Source: Filobasidium wieringae (lineage: Eukaryota; Basidiomycota; Tremellomycetes; Filobasidiales; Filobasidiaceae). From it: a stretch of DNA of 64,000 nucleotides. Where the stretch lies: the NCBI GenBank assembly GCA_001600055.1, contig BCIV01000021.1, positions 14,290 through 78,289 of the forward strand, written 5' to 3'. The notes under the pieces are model-generated. The model was not told the origin of the DNA. It made no database searches and saw only the letters and a program-made list of their open reading frames with translations. Position numbers and translations under genes: made by a program. Below, piece after piece: positions 25,670 through 37,540 of this stretch; within the stretch, counting starts at the first letter, position 1, and every line of letters begins with the position of its first letter.

Positions 25670-28600
25670 TCATTGTGGCTTGGTCGTCAAGCCAAGTATC
25701 GCTACACATCCCGTCCACAATATATCTAAAACGTTCCTTCCCATCCTGCTCAACCCGCTCCCACGCCACTCTTCGTATCCTGTAGGTCCCCAAGCCGAGT
25801 TTCCCTCGCAGAGACCCAATCGGTCGAGACCTTCCAATACGAATTCGACTCCTTGGCTACGAGAATGGCAGACTGCGATGACAGTAGGGAAGCGTGTACC
25901 CGTTGTATCGATTGGCGATGCGACCTCTTGGCTGCCGTCTTTCTTTTCCTGATCGTCAGGCCATTCAGCTAGAGAGGGCTCCGACCGGAGATCGCCAGGC
26001 TCGACGACTCGTGCGACGATACGGAATGAGCGGAAAGGAAGCGGATGAAGTTCAGGAGCTTTCGATTCTGCAGGAGAATCGATCGAGGATAGGCCCGTCT
26101 TCTGAAGGATGGCTTCCTTGGATTTGCTTCGTGCCAGACGAGCAGTCATGGATGGTCTTTGAGCGGCTTCTGACGGTTTGTCCTTGAGATCCGTACCGGA
26201 AACAAAAGGCACAAAGTATACCAATAGAGACTCCCGCGGAGCGTTCTGAAAGTACGACTCTGTGCGGGAGGCTGCCGAGATTTGACTGCTTATCGTGGCC
26301 AGCGGCAAGGTTTCGTCGATCAAAGGTATGACCATGGCGACGGCATCGTCTGGTACGGACGTCCACGCTTTACCCGGCTTGTACGTCATCGGAGCAGGGC
26401 TTTCCGCGTTGTTCTCCGCAAAGGACGAGCTAGAGATGTCGCCTGTGAGTGCTCGACTGCGAGAGACCTGTTCGTCAGAGAAGCGACCGACGGGAACGAC
26501 GTTGGAAAGCCATGGTGGCTGATAAGCCTGCTGATCGCGATCGAGTGCAGAAGATCCTTCGTTCGAGAGGGCGTTGAGGCGGTTGGGTTGTCGGATGGCG
26601 GCTGTAGTCGAATTCCAGGCACTACTCGTAGTGGACGTGCCACTCCACGATTGACTCTGTTGTTTTTCGCGTTGACGTTGCTTCTTCTCCTCTTTACGTT
26701 CCCGACGATCGTGTATGAAAGAACCCGACGTCTTGTTGAACCCTGCCAACCAACTACCCTTGATCTTGTCACCGATAGAGGGCTTGTCTCGTTTATCCTT
26801 CTTTACGTCTTTGTTGAGACCTGGGATCAAGGTCTGAGTCATTTGAGAGAGAGCAGAGTGAGAGACTGGCGGTTCCTGACTCCTGGACCCGCGACGAGAT
26901 GGCAAGAACGATGGCGCCCGACCACGGCCCAACATGGGTGATGACCTGGATGGTGAATCCAGACCGTTCCGTTCAGAGCCCGGGACGGGTGTCCCTTCGA
27001 CGTTTCGCATGTGGTCGAGCGACGAACGCGATTCGAAACTGTCGGTTGTCGACTTGCCATTCGCCAAGCTCGAAGGTGCGAGCGGTACTTGTCGTGGGAC
27101 CTTGACTCCGCCCAGTTCGTTGTGGAGCGTTTTAGAAGCGAGGACGAACGCTATCGGCCCGTACTCGCACCTTCCGAGTCCCGCTGTGACTGATTCTTCG
27201 GGAACGGCCGGGAGACAGCCTATTTCGTATTCCCGACCACGCTTGCGTACGACCCGCCAAGTCCTTCCGGTTTGGAGCGAAGTCACGTCGCCCGTGCTCG
27301 AGATGGTATATCTACCCGCTCTCAGTGATTGCCATTCGGTCACCCCTTCGGGTTGTCCTGGCTTTCGTTCGGCCGATTTCCCGATGGTAGAGGACGAATT
27401 GAGGCACGCTTTAAAGGTCCATCCGTCCCTCCTGTCATCGTACTCTTCGTCGAAGGCGCCCACAAACTTTGCAAAGGTATCCTCGTCGTCCCCCCCTGGA
27501 CCGAGCTTCAGCGTGTCGTTCGGTTTTCGACCGTTCCCCGACGGCTGGATTCCCAAGAGATCGTTAGCTCCGCCTGGGTACGAATCTGTCGGGGTGGTCG
27601 CGCCGGCGAGGATGAAATCAATGTCGAAATCGGTCACGTCGACGGCCGGGGGTGGATGCAGGGATGGCGGCAAGGGATGTGGCATGGGTTCGCTCTCGAG
27701 GTTCCTACTGTGTAGGAGGTGATTGGCCCGATGGAGTGCTAGCGTTGACGGTAACAACCTCGGTCCAGGGTCGGACAGCGGGAGGAGCGGGGGAAGGGGA
27801 CGAGCGATGAAGCCCGGTTTCCGGGAGGTCTCTTGGCCTTGTGCGCGCTGAGAAGGGTATGGAGGTTGTTCGTTGAACTGGTGAAATGTGGGTCAGCAAA
27901 AGAGGGTCCAAGGTCAGTGTGATAGAGCGATCGCGCTCACTTGATCCAGATCGTCCGTCATGTCGACCTCTTCCGGTTGTTCCTGCATGTTTTTCTGGCT
28001 CTTTCTCTTTCTAGGGATGTTGATGGGGACGCTTCCTCTTCGTCCGTCAGCGGACGTCGGTTCCTGATGGCTGTCCAAGAAGTTCCTTCCGGGGGATTTA
28101 GGCAGACCGTGAGGGAACCCGGGGGACATGTCTTCGTATCCGGAGAGACCTAGACTGCCCCGACGATAACCCTCGTTGCCGATGGTATAAGGTCCGCTGG
28201 CGGTGTTGTTGTCGTCCCTGTTACCGGACTTTGATTCGCGTAGGAGAGACCCCCGTCTGTTATCCTTCGGGGAGCGACCGGCATGCAGGCTGTGATTACC
28301 GGGAGATTGATTCAGACTGACGCCGCTGGAACGAGAGGTGACGCCATAGGTCGAGCTCATGAATGCCAACCTCTGGCGCTCCGCCTCGACGGACTCTCCG
28401 TCGCTAAACTTGTTGCTGGAGATGGTCGCGTTCGAAGGGCTCGTCCGCGAGTTGGATCCTGTCGAGCTGGACGGACTCCTGGAGCGAGGTAACATGCTAG
28501 TGCTCGCGACGGCCGAGAGGGGTTCACCGAACTTGAAGTCGTCCCTGATCTTGACGCCTGGAACGAGTGGACGACCGGAAGCAAAGGCTGGCAAGAGGTC

Positions 28601-29563
28601 GTGAGATGCGGAAGCGACGGAACTCCTCCTCCTGGAGGTGGGATCGAGGTCGCGAGCGTCTTGCAAGGTGGAAGCTTCCTGTACGGTCGGTTGACTTGCC
28701 CTTCTGACGGAGAGACCGGAGGGGGACATTCGAGGGGTGGTGAGACGAGCGTCGCCCGCGGTGAGGGGACGAAGGCTGGCCCGTCTTCGTTCGGGGGATA
28801 CGAGACGTGCGTTGGCGGCGATCCTGGTGGGACTGGCGGCGGCGAGGGAAGGGGTGGAGGGAGTCAAGCTCTTCCTCCTGACACCCATCCCACCGGAAAG
28901 ACTCCAACCATCTGAACTCTGAGCGTGAGAAGCACGCCTGACGTAGGCCTGTACTTGAGCGGTGGGCGCGACGGGGGAGATGGTGTTGAGGTTGAGCGGG
29001 GTGAGGCTTCCACGCCTGGGATGGTGGGTGTGTATGAAAGCGGAAGGGTGAAGGACGGCGATGGCGGCTGGAGAGGGAGGAGCCGAGTTTGTGTGAGGAC
29101 GGTTGTTGTAGAGGAGAGGTTCGTCTGGAGCGCTCTGGGTGGAAGGTCGTCGATGTTGAGGATCGGAAGATGAGGTGTGGTAGTCGTTTGTGATGAAGGA
29201 GGAGATGGAGGTACCGTCTGGGTAGTGTGGGACGGCGAGTGAGTGTAGCCGGAGTGACTGAGTGAGGGAAGATCGTCGAGAGTTGTCCTTGAGCAAGAGT
29301 TTTGAATTGGGGTGGGAAGAGGCAGATCCGAAAGGGGTGGACGTGGGGGGTACGAGTCTGTGCGAGGTAGTAGGTGGGCACGAAATATGATCAGACGAGG
29401 AGAGCTCGACTTTGATCGAGGACGATCAGGACTGGACTCACTTGTCGTTGTTTATATAATCAAAGCCAGAGACGACGACGGGTTGTTGATGGGAAGCACC
29501 ATATCGAGCGCTGTTGAGGGTGGTACTGGATGGGGGAGGAACGTCTGCGTCTGTGGAAGCCAT
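25670..29563 (-). CDS. 1248-residue Ser/Arg-rich protein, unknown
   Basis: Three exons: 29563-29442, 29357-27941 and 27877-25670 (introns 29358-29441 and 27878-27940). Frame closure is exact. The N-terminal half is low complexity with many RRxS/RRGS phospho-site-like repeats (RRGSLTPL, RRKSLTPS, RRRSSVAS), suggesting a target of basophilic kinases. The C-terminal half has a globular part with WTFKACLNSSSTIGKSAER, then a basic linker (RRERKEEKKQRQREKQQ), and a conserved-looking end (VEFVLEGLDRLGLCEGNSAW, TGYEEWRGSGLSRMGRNVLD). I do not recognise the family; it resembles uncharacterised basidiomycete proteins only in style. Long ORFs on the other strand here are shadows caused by codon bias. 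Confidence 0.8.
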
Positions 29564-30394
29564 GGTATAGTTTGGTCTTATGGTCGTGAAAGACTGTCGA
29601 GTGGGAGTCTCTGCGAGGTCGACGGGAGGAGCGAGAGGGTCGAGAGGGTCATGGTCGTGAGCGAGAGGGTCGAGAGGGCCAGGGTGGAGAGGGCCAGGGT
29701 CGAGAGGGCCAGGGTGGAGAGGGCCAGGGTGGAGAGGGCCAGGGTGTTGAAGGCTGTGGGTGCAAAGTGGAACAGCAGATGAGCAGGCTGACGAGGAGCA
29801 CGGGGCATGGCGATCTGCGACGCTCACTGCATTCCTCGAGTGTTATCATCCGGCTGAGCCTGTCGTGTTTGATGTCGATCATGTGTATTTTCGCTGTCCA
29901 ACGGGGTGGTGCGTGTCGGGGGATTGAGCCCCATCTAGACGTTGCTTCCAGCGTGGGTGCCAGCGTGGGTGCGAGGTGGTGGTAGAGGGGGGGAGGGGGG
30001 GAGGTATGGATGAGAAGAGGAGAGGAGGATGATTACGAGGTGTCGCGGTGGTTCAACTAGCAGCTGGGCGATGGCTTGGAAAGCGATTCCGAGGAGAGTC
30101 AAATAATGTGAAAGCGAGTAGCAAAGCGGGACCTGGCAGCGGCAGCGTTGGGTTCACGTTCGACGGCGGAGGTCGAGGGGAGGTCGAGGGGAGTAGGCAG
30201 TGGGTAGGATAGCAGGCAGAGTAGGTAGAGGTAGGGGTAGGGGCAGGGGGGGAGAGAGGGAGAGAGGGAGAGAGGGATGTGAGTGGTGGCAGGGTGACAG
30301 TGTTTATGCATCGTTCAACGCGTTGGATAGAGCGACATTCTCCTTTCGACACTCACACTCACCACTCGACTACCAGCGACTACCAGCCATTGCC
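29564..30394. other. Divergent promoter region, G-rich on the plus strand
   Basis: Lies between two divergent starts. Contains the minisatellite at 29632-29750, a G-tract cluster around 29985-30005 (runs of 7 G separated by A), and a GA/GGGGTA-rich stretch at about 30215-30280 with several G4 runs that could form a G-quadruplex on the plus strand. No other gene is supported. Confidence 0.5.
29632..29750. repeat. 15-bp minisatellite in 5' region
   Basis: About five to six copies of a 15-bp unit of the form GAGAGGGCCAGGGTG (last base G or C), preceded by looser GAGAGGGTC units. It lies 70-190 bases upstream of the ATG of the 1248-residue gene, so in its 5' leader or promoter. The repeat produces artificial repetitive ORFs on both strands. 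Confidence 0.9.
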
Positions 30395-31443
30395 ATGTCC
30401 ACCCCCACTCCCACTCCCACTGCACTCCTCGACGAATATACAAAGATAGTATCCACCATCTATCCACACGAGCTCTCAACCCCTCCATCGACCTCTCTCC
30501 ACACCACCACCACCTCCCCCCCCCCCCGCCGATGGCCTTCTTCTACCCTGACACACACCTCGTCTCACCATGTCACCGAACTACAACACGATATCAAGGC
30601 CATGGCCATCCAGATCGTTCGTCGACGTCAGGCCGTCGGTTCGTCCGCTCAACAACAACCGGACCCTGACTCGAGAACCCGTTATCCACAACCTCCCTCT
30701 GCGACGAGAACCCGTTATCCCCCCGATCTACCTCTCGATCCACGTACAAAGCAGGAGACCATCTGGAGGACCACCCACGAATCGCTCGACCCAGAACGCA
30801 CGTCGCTCGACCCACAACACACGTCGCTAGCCCGGGGACCTACCGCACTCGACGCACACACTTACGATCTCGATCTGGAACCCGTCTTACCAGGTAACAT
30901 CGCAAAGCTCGCGACCGAGTGTTTGAACGAGGTCGTCATCGCCATGGCGGCCGCTACTCCTGCCACCAGGCAGCCGGTGGAACACTCCCGACCAGCGATG
31001 ACATGGGTAGACGTCGTCAAAGCGCTACACCAGGTCGCTCGAGACGAAGACGGTAGAGAGTGAGTGTCACTTCGGGCTGCGATCCTCTGCGCCATCGCTC
31101 ACCCCTTCCCGTCATCCTCGACAGACTCGCTCGGACGGTGGAAGCTCGATTACGCAAGATCTACATCTCTGAACAGGATGACGAGTCCACCACTGAGATC
31201 GTTCACAATTCCCTCCGTACGTTTTCCTCGTAATCGACCGAATCCTCGTCGACTAACCACCCACCCTTCCTACCCCTAGAACCCCTACAAGCTCGCTCTC
31301 AAGCCCTGGAGAACGCTAGGACCGCTCGAAAACGTCTGGAAGTCGAGTTGTGGGAACACGATCACGGGTTCGAGTTGGAATCGGATCACCCGAAGATCAA
31401 GAAGAAGAACAACAACAACCGGGTGGACGGTGAGAAGGACTAG
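30395..31443 (+). CDS. Hypothetical protein with N-terminal low complexity and C-terminal helix
   Basis: Three exons: 30395-31059, then about 31126-31217, and about 31280-31443 (introns GTGAGT...GACAG and GTACGT...CCTAG); about 306 residues. The N-terminus is Thr/Pro-rich and holds short duplications (RTRYP twice; SLDP..TS twice). A more regular helical part follows: NIAKLATECLNEVVIAMAAA and WVDVVKALHQVARDEDGRE. The C-terminal coil is QARSQALENARTARKRLEVE and ends in a basic Lys/Asn tail. No domain recognised. A run of C (30516-30527) inside the coding region is prone to slippage or sequence error. Confidence 0.6.
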
Positions 31444-32793
31444 TTCAGCTCGGTTCGCGTGCGGTCCGGGTGGATGACTCGGTCGGGATACTGGCGAAAC
31501 ATCGTCAGCTGATCGTTTGGAGGAAACGAAATGGTCAGCTTGCTCCTCCTACGGACCACAGATCCGGTCGTTTCGATACAAAAGGAGGATCCCGTCTCGG
31601 ATTCGCTCGGAATCGCTCGGAACGTCTTTCACATCGACTCATCATCACCAAATGATTTTCGTCTTCCACTACACACGCCATACAGATCACCTTGGTCGGA
31701 TTCATCGAGACTTTCAGCCCGCTTCTCTCGAAAAGGTCATATTCCCTGGAGGACGTTCGATAGCGAACGAGGACTATGAAACTCGCTGAATGGATTCGGA
31801 ACCAGCTCTCGTACCAAACATACGCTACCTCGTATGCTGGCCGCTTCGATCGTCTGGAAACACGGTCGACCGCGGTCCCGACCGTTTCACGCCCGATCTC
31901 GACGTACGCTCGATTTCTCCTATTTCTCGTCGTACGGTCCGAGGCGGCATCATTCCGTCCGAGTTATCGAACGAGGTGAGTTTTCCGGATAAAGAGAGGT
32001 TGGTCAGGGGTCTATACAAGTAGTTGACTCGAGTGACGATGTTCTTCTCAGGTGGGGATGATCGAGAAACGGGATCGAGGGTCGTTGCGTGGTAGCGTCT
32101 GGCGATTCGACCGGGTGGCAACGCGATGATGAGGTGTGGTCGTCGAGTTCTGGACAGAGGGGGGATCGTGTAGCGTCCGCTGGTGTGGTAGTTGCAATGC
32201 CATGTGGATGAGCTGTGTAGCGATGTCGTATCGGCTGTAGCGGTAGCTGTATGTATGTAGGCGTTCGCGTAGAAGATGAATGAACCGTGACGGTTTCGAT
32301 GGGTGTGTCCGTGATGTAGTGCAATGTATCTCGATCAGCCAAACTTATCGGAACGATACTTTTCACTGTCACTGCCACGCTCTGCTAGCTACACTACTCC
32401 TGGTTCACCCTGTCTACCACTACCACGAGCTCTACAAGCTACAAGCGACCACAACGTCTACACAACTCGACATCGTACCAACAACGCACACACAACCACA
32501 TTCCACATTCCACATTCCACGCTCACACTCACACTCACATCGCTCAACAGCACCGTCACTCGACTCGATCAATACATCGAACATCTATCGGGCCTTCCCA
32601 GTTTCATCATTCGAAACCCAGCAATCAACAACCTCGTACGCATCATAGGGCAAACCCACGAACGGTCGATCCATCGTCGACTCCTTTCCAGACTAAACAC
32701 AACCGCTCACTCCCTCTCAATCTTCGACATCGTTCATCCAGCGATCGACTCGCTCCAGGGACCATCGTACACTTCCGTACTCATCAATTTCGG
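31444..32793. other. Intergenic region
   Basis: No gene is supported. ORFs of 98-168 codons on both strands are rich in His/Thr/Ser from simple-sequence DNA, for example CATTCCACATTCCAC repeats near 32496-32520 and CTCACACTCACACTC just after. A plus-strand ORF at 32324-32830 could be a leader exon of the kinase-like gene, but it has no features to support that. Confidence 0.35.
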
Positions 32794-34762
32794 ATGGTTC
32801 CTGGATCGATTCACCGTTACTTCAGGATAATGAGCATACTCGGACGGGGCAGGGTCTCTGTCTACAAGGCTCAACCCGTTACTCCCAGGGTCATCGTACC
32901 CGAACCCGCCGTACCTGGAGATGGCCAGATCAGAGGCGAGATCAGACTATCGTCAGCGGCGGAAGGAAGCGTTCGAACCAGGGTCGAGGACGAAGTCAAC
33001 GAAGACGACGGAGCGTCCGAGCTCCCAAGGAAAAGGGGAAAGTTTACGAAGGCTACAAGAGCAAAGAAGGGTCAAGACCCAAGGGTTTGGATGGAACAGC
33101 CCAGCCAGGTGGTCAGCCTTACATTCGATACTACTGTTGGTGAACCTATTGCATCGAAAATTGGAACGGATGACAACGTGCAACCGCAAGAGTTCACCAA
33201 TTACCTAAAGGTCATGAGCACAAAGGCTAAAGATGCAATAGCAAGAGCACTCATGGCTGGATGGGTGAGGATCATGTAGGGGGACGACGACAGTGCTTGG
33301 GTTATCGGCACGATGTACGCAATTGGTGAGTAGACAAGCTGCAAAACCGAGCGTACGACGACGTAACTGATCGACCTCCTTTGCTCTACGCTCTTCCCAA
33401 CCGCTCGCTCTACGCTTTTCGCTCCTCCCGCTCGTTCGGCGTTGCTCGCTTATTGAGCAGGCGGCACGGCCTCTCTTGGTCGCCAGTCTCTTTATCAGCG
33501 CACTCAAATCGATGGTACTGTTCAACTCGGCTGGATTTGTGCACGGAGACATCAGGCTTGCGAACTTCCTGGTCAAGGATGAAGGTAACTACACCTATAG
33601 GGTGGTCCTATCTGACCTGCAAGGTATGTTGTGCCGAGGAAACGAGGCTGCATGTGTCGCCACCATTACACACATGCCCTTAAGCCTTCTTTTGCAATAT
33701 GTGGGACATGTACTTTGCAAGTACAGCTTCCCTCCCAATATCCAAATCGAAGCAAACCGAGCACAACTGGTGGACCTTAGCATCGACAGGTGGTCATTTG
33801 GCATCTGTCTACTCGAATATTACCGTCCCAGGTTCTATCAGAAAGAGTTCAGAATGGATCATCAGATCGACAAGCTGGAGGACGAGCTAGAGCAGGGCAG
33901 AAGCGAAAACTTGCCTCTGTATTTGAACTCGTTTCAAGAGCGCTACTCCAAGCTGTACGATGCCAGGGCGTAAGAGCGCGGGTTGTTCGAACTCGACGTC
34001 CCCGTCGATCCAAATCTCGGCTCGGGTGAGTTCGATACTCTCGACACCTGGCACAAAAAGTTGACCGCCGCTGACCTCGATCGTATCCCGTTCGTCTCCA
34101 TACTTATCGTGCTAGGCCGTTCAGGTATCCATCGAGCCAATTTCCCCATCATCGGAGGCACCGCGCTGGTCATCTCGGCTGTTCACCATCAGCCGATTCT
34201 ACGGACAGACAGTCATGGAGAGGTGGTCAAGAAGGCGCTACAACTGTGTCTACGCCGACCGACTAGCTGTGGTGTCTTTGGCCGCACACTGCAGAACCAG
34301 CTAGAAACTCAACAGATCGACGCGCTCCTCAGACAGCTCCAGACACATCCATACCTCATTCAGGAGGACAACCCTGATGTGGTAGCTTCATTCGGTGCAT
34401 CTCCCAACAAAATTAACAATTCAGGACGGATCACTGAGCGATATGTGTTACGGAAGAGTTTACAGCTGTTTGGTTTCAATGAAGAGGACCTCAACGAACA
34501 TGACTCGGCTCAGCGACTCTTGATTGCTGCTAACATCATCAGCATGAAGCCTGGCCGTTTAAGGATTACTACAGGGGGGTTTACACCAACTGGCGGCCCA
34601 CCGGCCGATTGGGCTCGAGTAATCCTCTCAGAAGGGTATCAAAGTGGTGATCACAATCAGATCATTTTCGATATATGCCCTCCTGAACTGGCCATAGGCT
34701 ATGAGAAGTCTGCCACAAGCTTGTGTGCCTCTGCGGGTTCACTACTAATACATTTTCCCTAA
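32794..34762 (+). pseudogene. Protein kinase-like gene, probably broken or mis-spliced
   Basis: A protein-kinase fold is suggested by three separate motifs. The first ORF (32794-33279) has a glycine-rich loop SILGRGRVSVYKA and then an acidic/basic linker. The second (33476-33973) has the catalytic loop GFVHGDIRLANFLV, a DFG-equivalent LSDLQG, and subdomain IX-like SIDRWSFGICLLEYY. A third ORF (33983-34762) is in the same frame, separated by a single TAA at 33971-33973, and carries no domain I recognise. Between the first two ORFs an intron is possible but no clean GT-AG pair restored the frame. HGD instead of HRD and DLQ instead of DFG resemble fungal expanded or atypical kinase families (FunK1-like or Crinkler-like). 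It could be an active atypical kinase with an undetected intron, or a pseudogene. Confidence 0.5.
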
Positions 34763-35719
34763 TGAAAAGGCATTGCGTTGAATGCGGGCTTGAAGCCTGT
34801 GAACACTCGCTGCTCACCGCTTGAAATTCGACCGTCCGGCCAAACAGGGGGACACTCCATCTCGGACGCGATCACAAGATAGGTCTTTCCCTGATTGTTC
34901 AAGTGTTCTGGACCATAGGAGGGACAATGAGTCCGGCACGTCCATAGTGAACTTCAGTGCCGCGTCTTGCAATCTCGGTCGCCTGTGGCAGTTCTGTAGC
35001 CATAAGAATGCCTAAATCACAGGCAGGAATGTAGTTGGATGGCGTTTTGTAATATTACGACCTTATACATCTGTTGTACTATCTGTCTTACGTGCGCACA
35101 TTGAAGACTGTGGATCCCTAATATATCGATTCGAGTTCATAGTCGCTTCACTCAGTCAGTAGTGATCATCCTAAGAAGGCATAGTTCTCAGCTCTACGTC
35201 TCCGTCAAACCGCATGATGGTGTTCATCGTTTCATCTTACATAGGGCAAAAATGTACATCTTCATGCATTATTCGTGCTCGATTCGTTTCACAGAGGTAC
35301 CAGCCGTACGGATCGGCTCAACACTGATCATTCCGTTCCTCGTGGAGATCGGAGAAGTGTAAATCAAAAAGAAATTTTTGTAAATGATGGAGACGAGAAG
35401 TTGCAAGTCTGAAGAGCGAAGCGCAATGTCAGTCGTACGGCGTTACTTGGAAAGATCGTCTCTTGGGATCTTGGAGATCTTGTCTAGCTCGCCCATCGTG
35501 CCATTGTGATATCGTGTCAGCCAGGGTTGAACATCGTAACGGGAATGCTGGCCTTTTCGATGACAACGCAGTATCCGAGCTGCGAGCTTGTCCAATGTCC
35601 AAAGGGGGTTGATCGATTTGTATTGACTAACATGAGGAGTATTACAGGCTGGCTCGGTAGAGATTGTAGTGCACCGTCGCTCAATTACGAAGGATCCACC
35701 AGCAGGGATTGCATTCCGT
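34763..35719. other. Intergenic region
   Basis: No coding feature is supported; only short ORFs occur. Contains the 3' flanks of the kinase-like gene and of the mS33-like gene, which converge. Confidence 0.4.
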
Positions 35720-36463
35720 TTACTTTCTCTTCATCTGACTCCTTCTACCCTCTCCTTTCTTGGGTGGACCTCTGCCTTCAATTCTCCGTACCCTCACTTC
35801 CTCCTTTCGCGTTTTTTCAGATTCGTCGCCTAGCCATGCGTACGTGCCGTATGAAGCGGGACCTTCTCCCTTGTTGGTAGAGACTTGACCGAGGCTAGCA
35901 CCTGCAGGTCCGAAAGCTACGGGTTGAAACCCATCGGGTACGTCCCCTCGAGAAGCGGTAGAAGCTCGGTGATCTTTGATTGCTTGATAGATGAATTCAG
36001 GATCGATCTTTCCACCGTCTGCAGATGCGCCTGGTATAGTAGATGGATGGTAAGGAGATGGTCGATGTGCGGGATGGAAGTCAGGGCTTTTGAGTACAGA
36101 GGATAGGTTGGTGAACTGAACATCGTTGTTGCTGTTTTTTGTCAGAGCGGAGGATAGCAAAGCGCTGCTTCCTCCTCCGCCTTCCGGAAGTACGATCTTT
36201 CCACCCTTTTCCTTTCCTTTCCTCGTCAATTGAGGCTCTCCCTTGCTCGCTGCCAAAAACCTTTCCTTTTCTCTCTCGGCATAAAAAGAAGGGGTGATGT
36301 ATTGTATCATGGCGGGACCCCGAAGACGCTTGCGAAGGTATTTTGCGCCTGTACGAATATTTTGTGGGTTGTGGGAAGTCTGAAAGATTTGAGACTGTAA
36401 AAGTTGAATGGTGGATGTGACGGTAGCCATCTTGGAAGACGAAGCTATAGCTGAAGAGGACAT
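35720..36463 (-). CDS. Mitochondrial small-subunit ribosomal protein mS33-like, extended
   Basis: The first 70 residues match the mS33/Rsm27 family: SQIFQTSHNPQNIRTGAKYL followed by RKRLRGPAMIQYI. This protein is part of the mitochondrial 37S ribosomal subunit. Here the ORF continues without an intron to 247 residues, while the family is usually about 90-120. The extension is polar, with a repeated Ser/Pro/Gly character and a basic end (EGRGPPKKGEGRRSQMKRK). The start at 36463 is the first ATG; a second in-frame ATG 11 codons later precedes TVTSTIQLLQ and may be the real start. The extension may be a lineage-specific mitoribosomal addition. Confidence 0.7.
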   Translation of the reverse strand: MSSSAIASSSKMATVTSTIQLLQSQIFQTSHNPQNIRTGAKYLRKRLRGPAMIQYITPSFYAEREKERFLAASKGEPQLTRKGKEKGGKIVLPEGGGGSSALLSSALTKNSNNDVQFTNLSSVLKSPDFHPAHRPSPYHPSTIPGASADGGKIDPEFIYQAIKDHRASTASRGDVPDGFQPVAFGPAGASLGQVSTNKGEGPASYGTYAWLGDESEKTRKEEVRVRRIEGRGPPKKGEGRRSQMKRK

Positions 36464-36868
36464 TGCTGATGTCTGGCCTGTCGATATCGTTCGCTTGTAT
36501 CAGAGAAGGGGATGAGAGCGATATACAGTGTGGTAGCGATACTCGTAGCAGCAGACAGCCTTTGGTGGTACTTTTGAGCCATCAAGCGCTTGCAATAATT
36601 ATAGCTTCATGAATTTGACCGGTGTGCGCGCTAATAAGCCTCGCGCTTCTAGTTGACACCACCTCCCTGACCCGTTTTCCACCCTGCCGCAACGACCTCT
36701 TCTCGTGCTCACAGCCAGACACACCCGCTCACTCGCTCCCCTGCCCTCGCTCTCTCTCCTCCAGCAACACGCCCAAGTCAACGGCCATCCCATCACCTCT
36801 AGCTCATTAGTCTATCTTAGACTCTTTCACCGCCAGCTCTACCCGTCAACTTTTTCGACAAATCAAAA
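36464..36868. other. Divergent promoter region
   Basis: Shared by the mS33-like gene (-) and eS10 (+), two ribosomal protein genes of different compartments. No obvious factor site was identified beyond pyrimidine-rich sequence just before the eS10 start. Confidence 0.4.
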
Positions 36869-37540
36869 ATGCTCATTTCCAAGGAGAACCGCAGGGCCAT
36901 CTACGAGAACCTCTTCAAGGGTGGGTACCGATAGACCTGACGTTTTCGTGTTCGCGTCAAACGACTGATCACCAAATTTTACTGTTCTTTGCATAACACA
37001 GAGGGTGTTCTCGTCGCTGAGAAGAACTTCAACGCTCCCACTCACGCCGACATCCCCAACGTCCGCAACTTGGAGGTCATCAAGGCCATGCAGTCCTTGA
37101 CCTCTAAGGGTTACGTCAAGACCCAGTTCTCTTGGCAGTGGTACTACTACACCCTCACTCCCGAGGGTTTGGACTACTTGCGAGAGGTCAGCTTGTTTCT
37201 CAATTCGATTCACGACAACATGCTGATTGACAGCCTTCGCTTGATACCAGTTCCTCCACCTTCCTTCCGAGATTGTTCCCCAGACTCACAAGAAGCCCGT
37301 TCGTCCCGCTGCCGCCGCCAGGCCCGCCGGTCGACCCGACGGTGCTTACAGGCCTCCCCGAGGAGGTGACCGTGACGGATACAGGAGGAGGGATGACGGT
37401 GACGCCAAGGAGGGATCTGGTGAATTCAGGCCCGTAAGTCTTGTCCGATCTGTCAAAGTGCTTCTGACTAGTAGCTCACGAACCGTGGTTCGTTGTTGTA
37501 GCGATTCGCCGGTGTCGGCCGTGGCGCTCCTTTGTCTTAG
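36869..37540 (+). CDS. RPS10: 40S ribosomal protein eS10
   Basis: Component of the small cytosolic ribosomal subunit near the mRNA entry side of the beak. Four exons (36869-36920, 37002-37186, 37251-37433, 37502-37540) give 152 residues, the usual length. Diagnostic sequence: MLISKENRRAIYENLFKEGV, NFNAPTHADIPNVRNLEVIK, QFSWQWYYYTLTPEGLDYLR, FLHLPSEIVPQTHKK, and an Arg/Gly-rich tail (RRDDGDAKEG, ending FAGVGRGAPLS). The first intron comes after codon 17, a common place in fungal ribosomal protein genes. Confidence 0.97.

Noticed and set aside
26282..27722. Plus-strand ORFs of 219 and 262 codons
   Set aside because: They lie antisense inside the long minus-strand exon and have no domain-like composition; they are explained by codon bias of the real gene.
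28524..29381. 285-codon minus ORF rich in Arg, Ser and His
   Set aside because: It is another frame of the same strand over the real exon; the real frame splices cleanly on both sides.
29312..29782. 156-codon plus-strand ORF with VERAR repeats, and the matching minus ORFs with LSTLA repeats
   Set aside because: The repeats come only from the 15-bp minisatellite, whose unit length is a multiple of three and keeps all frames open. No domain and it overlaps the first exon of the minus-strand gene.
32324..32830. 168-codon plus ORF as a gene
   Set aside because: Mostly Thr/His/Leu repeats from CA-rich simple sequence; ends where the kinase-like ORF begins in another frame.
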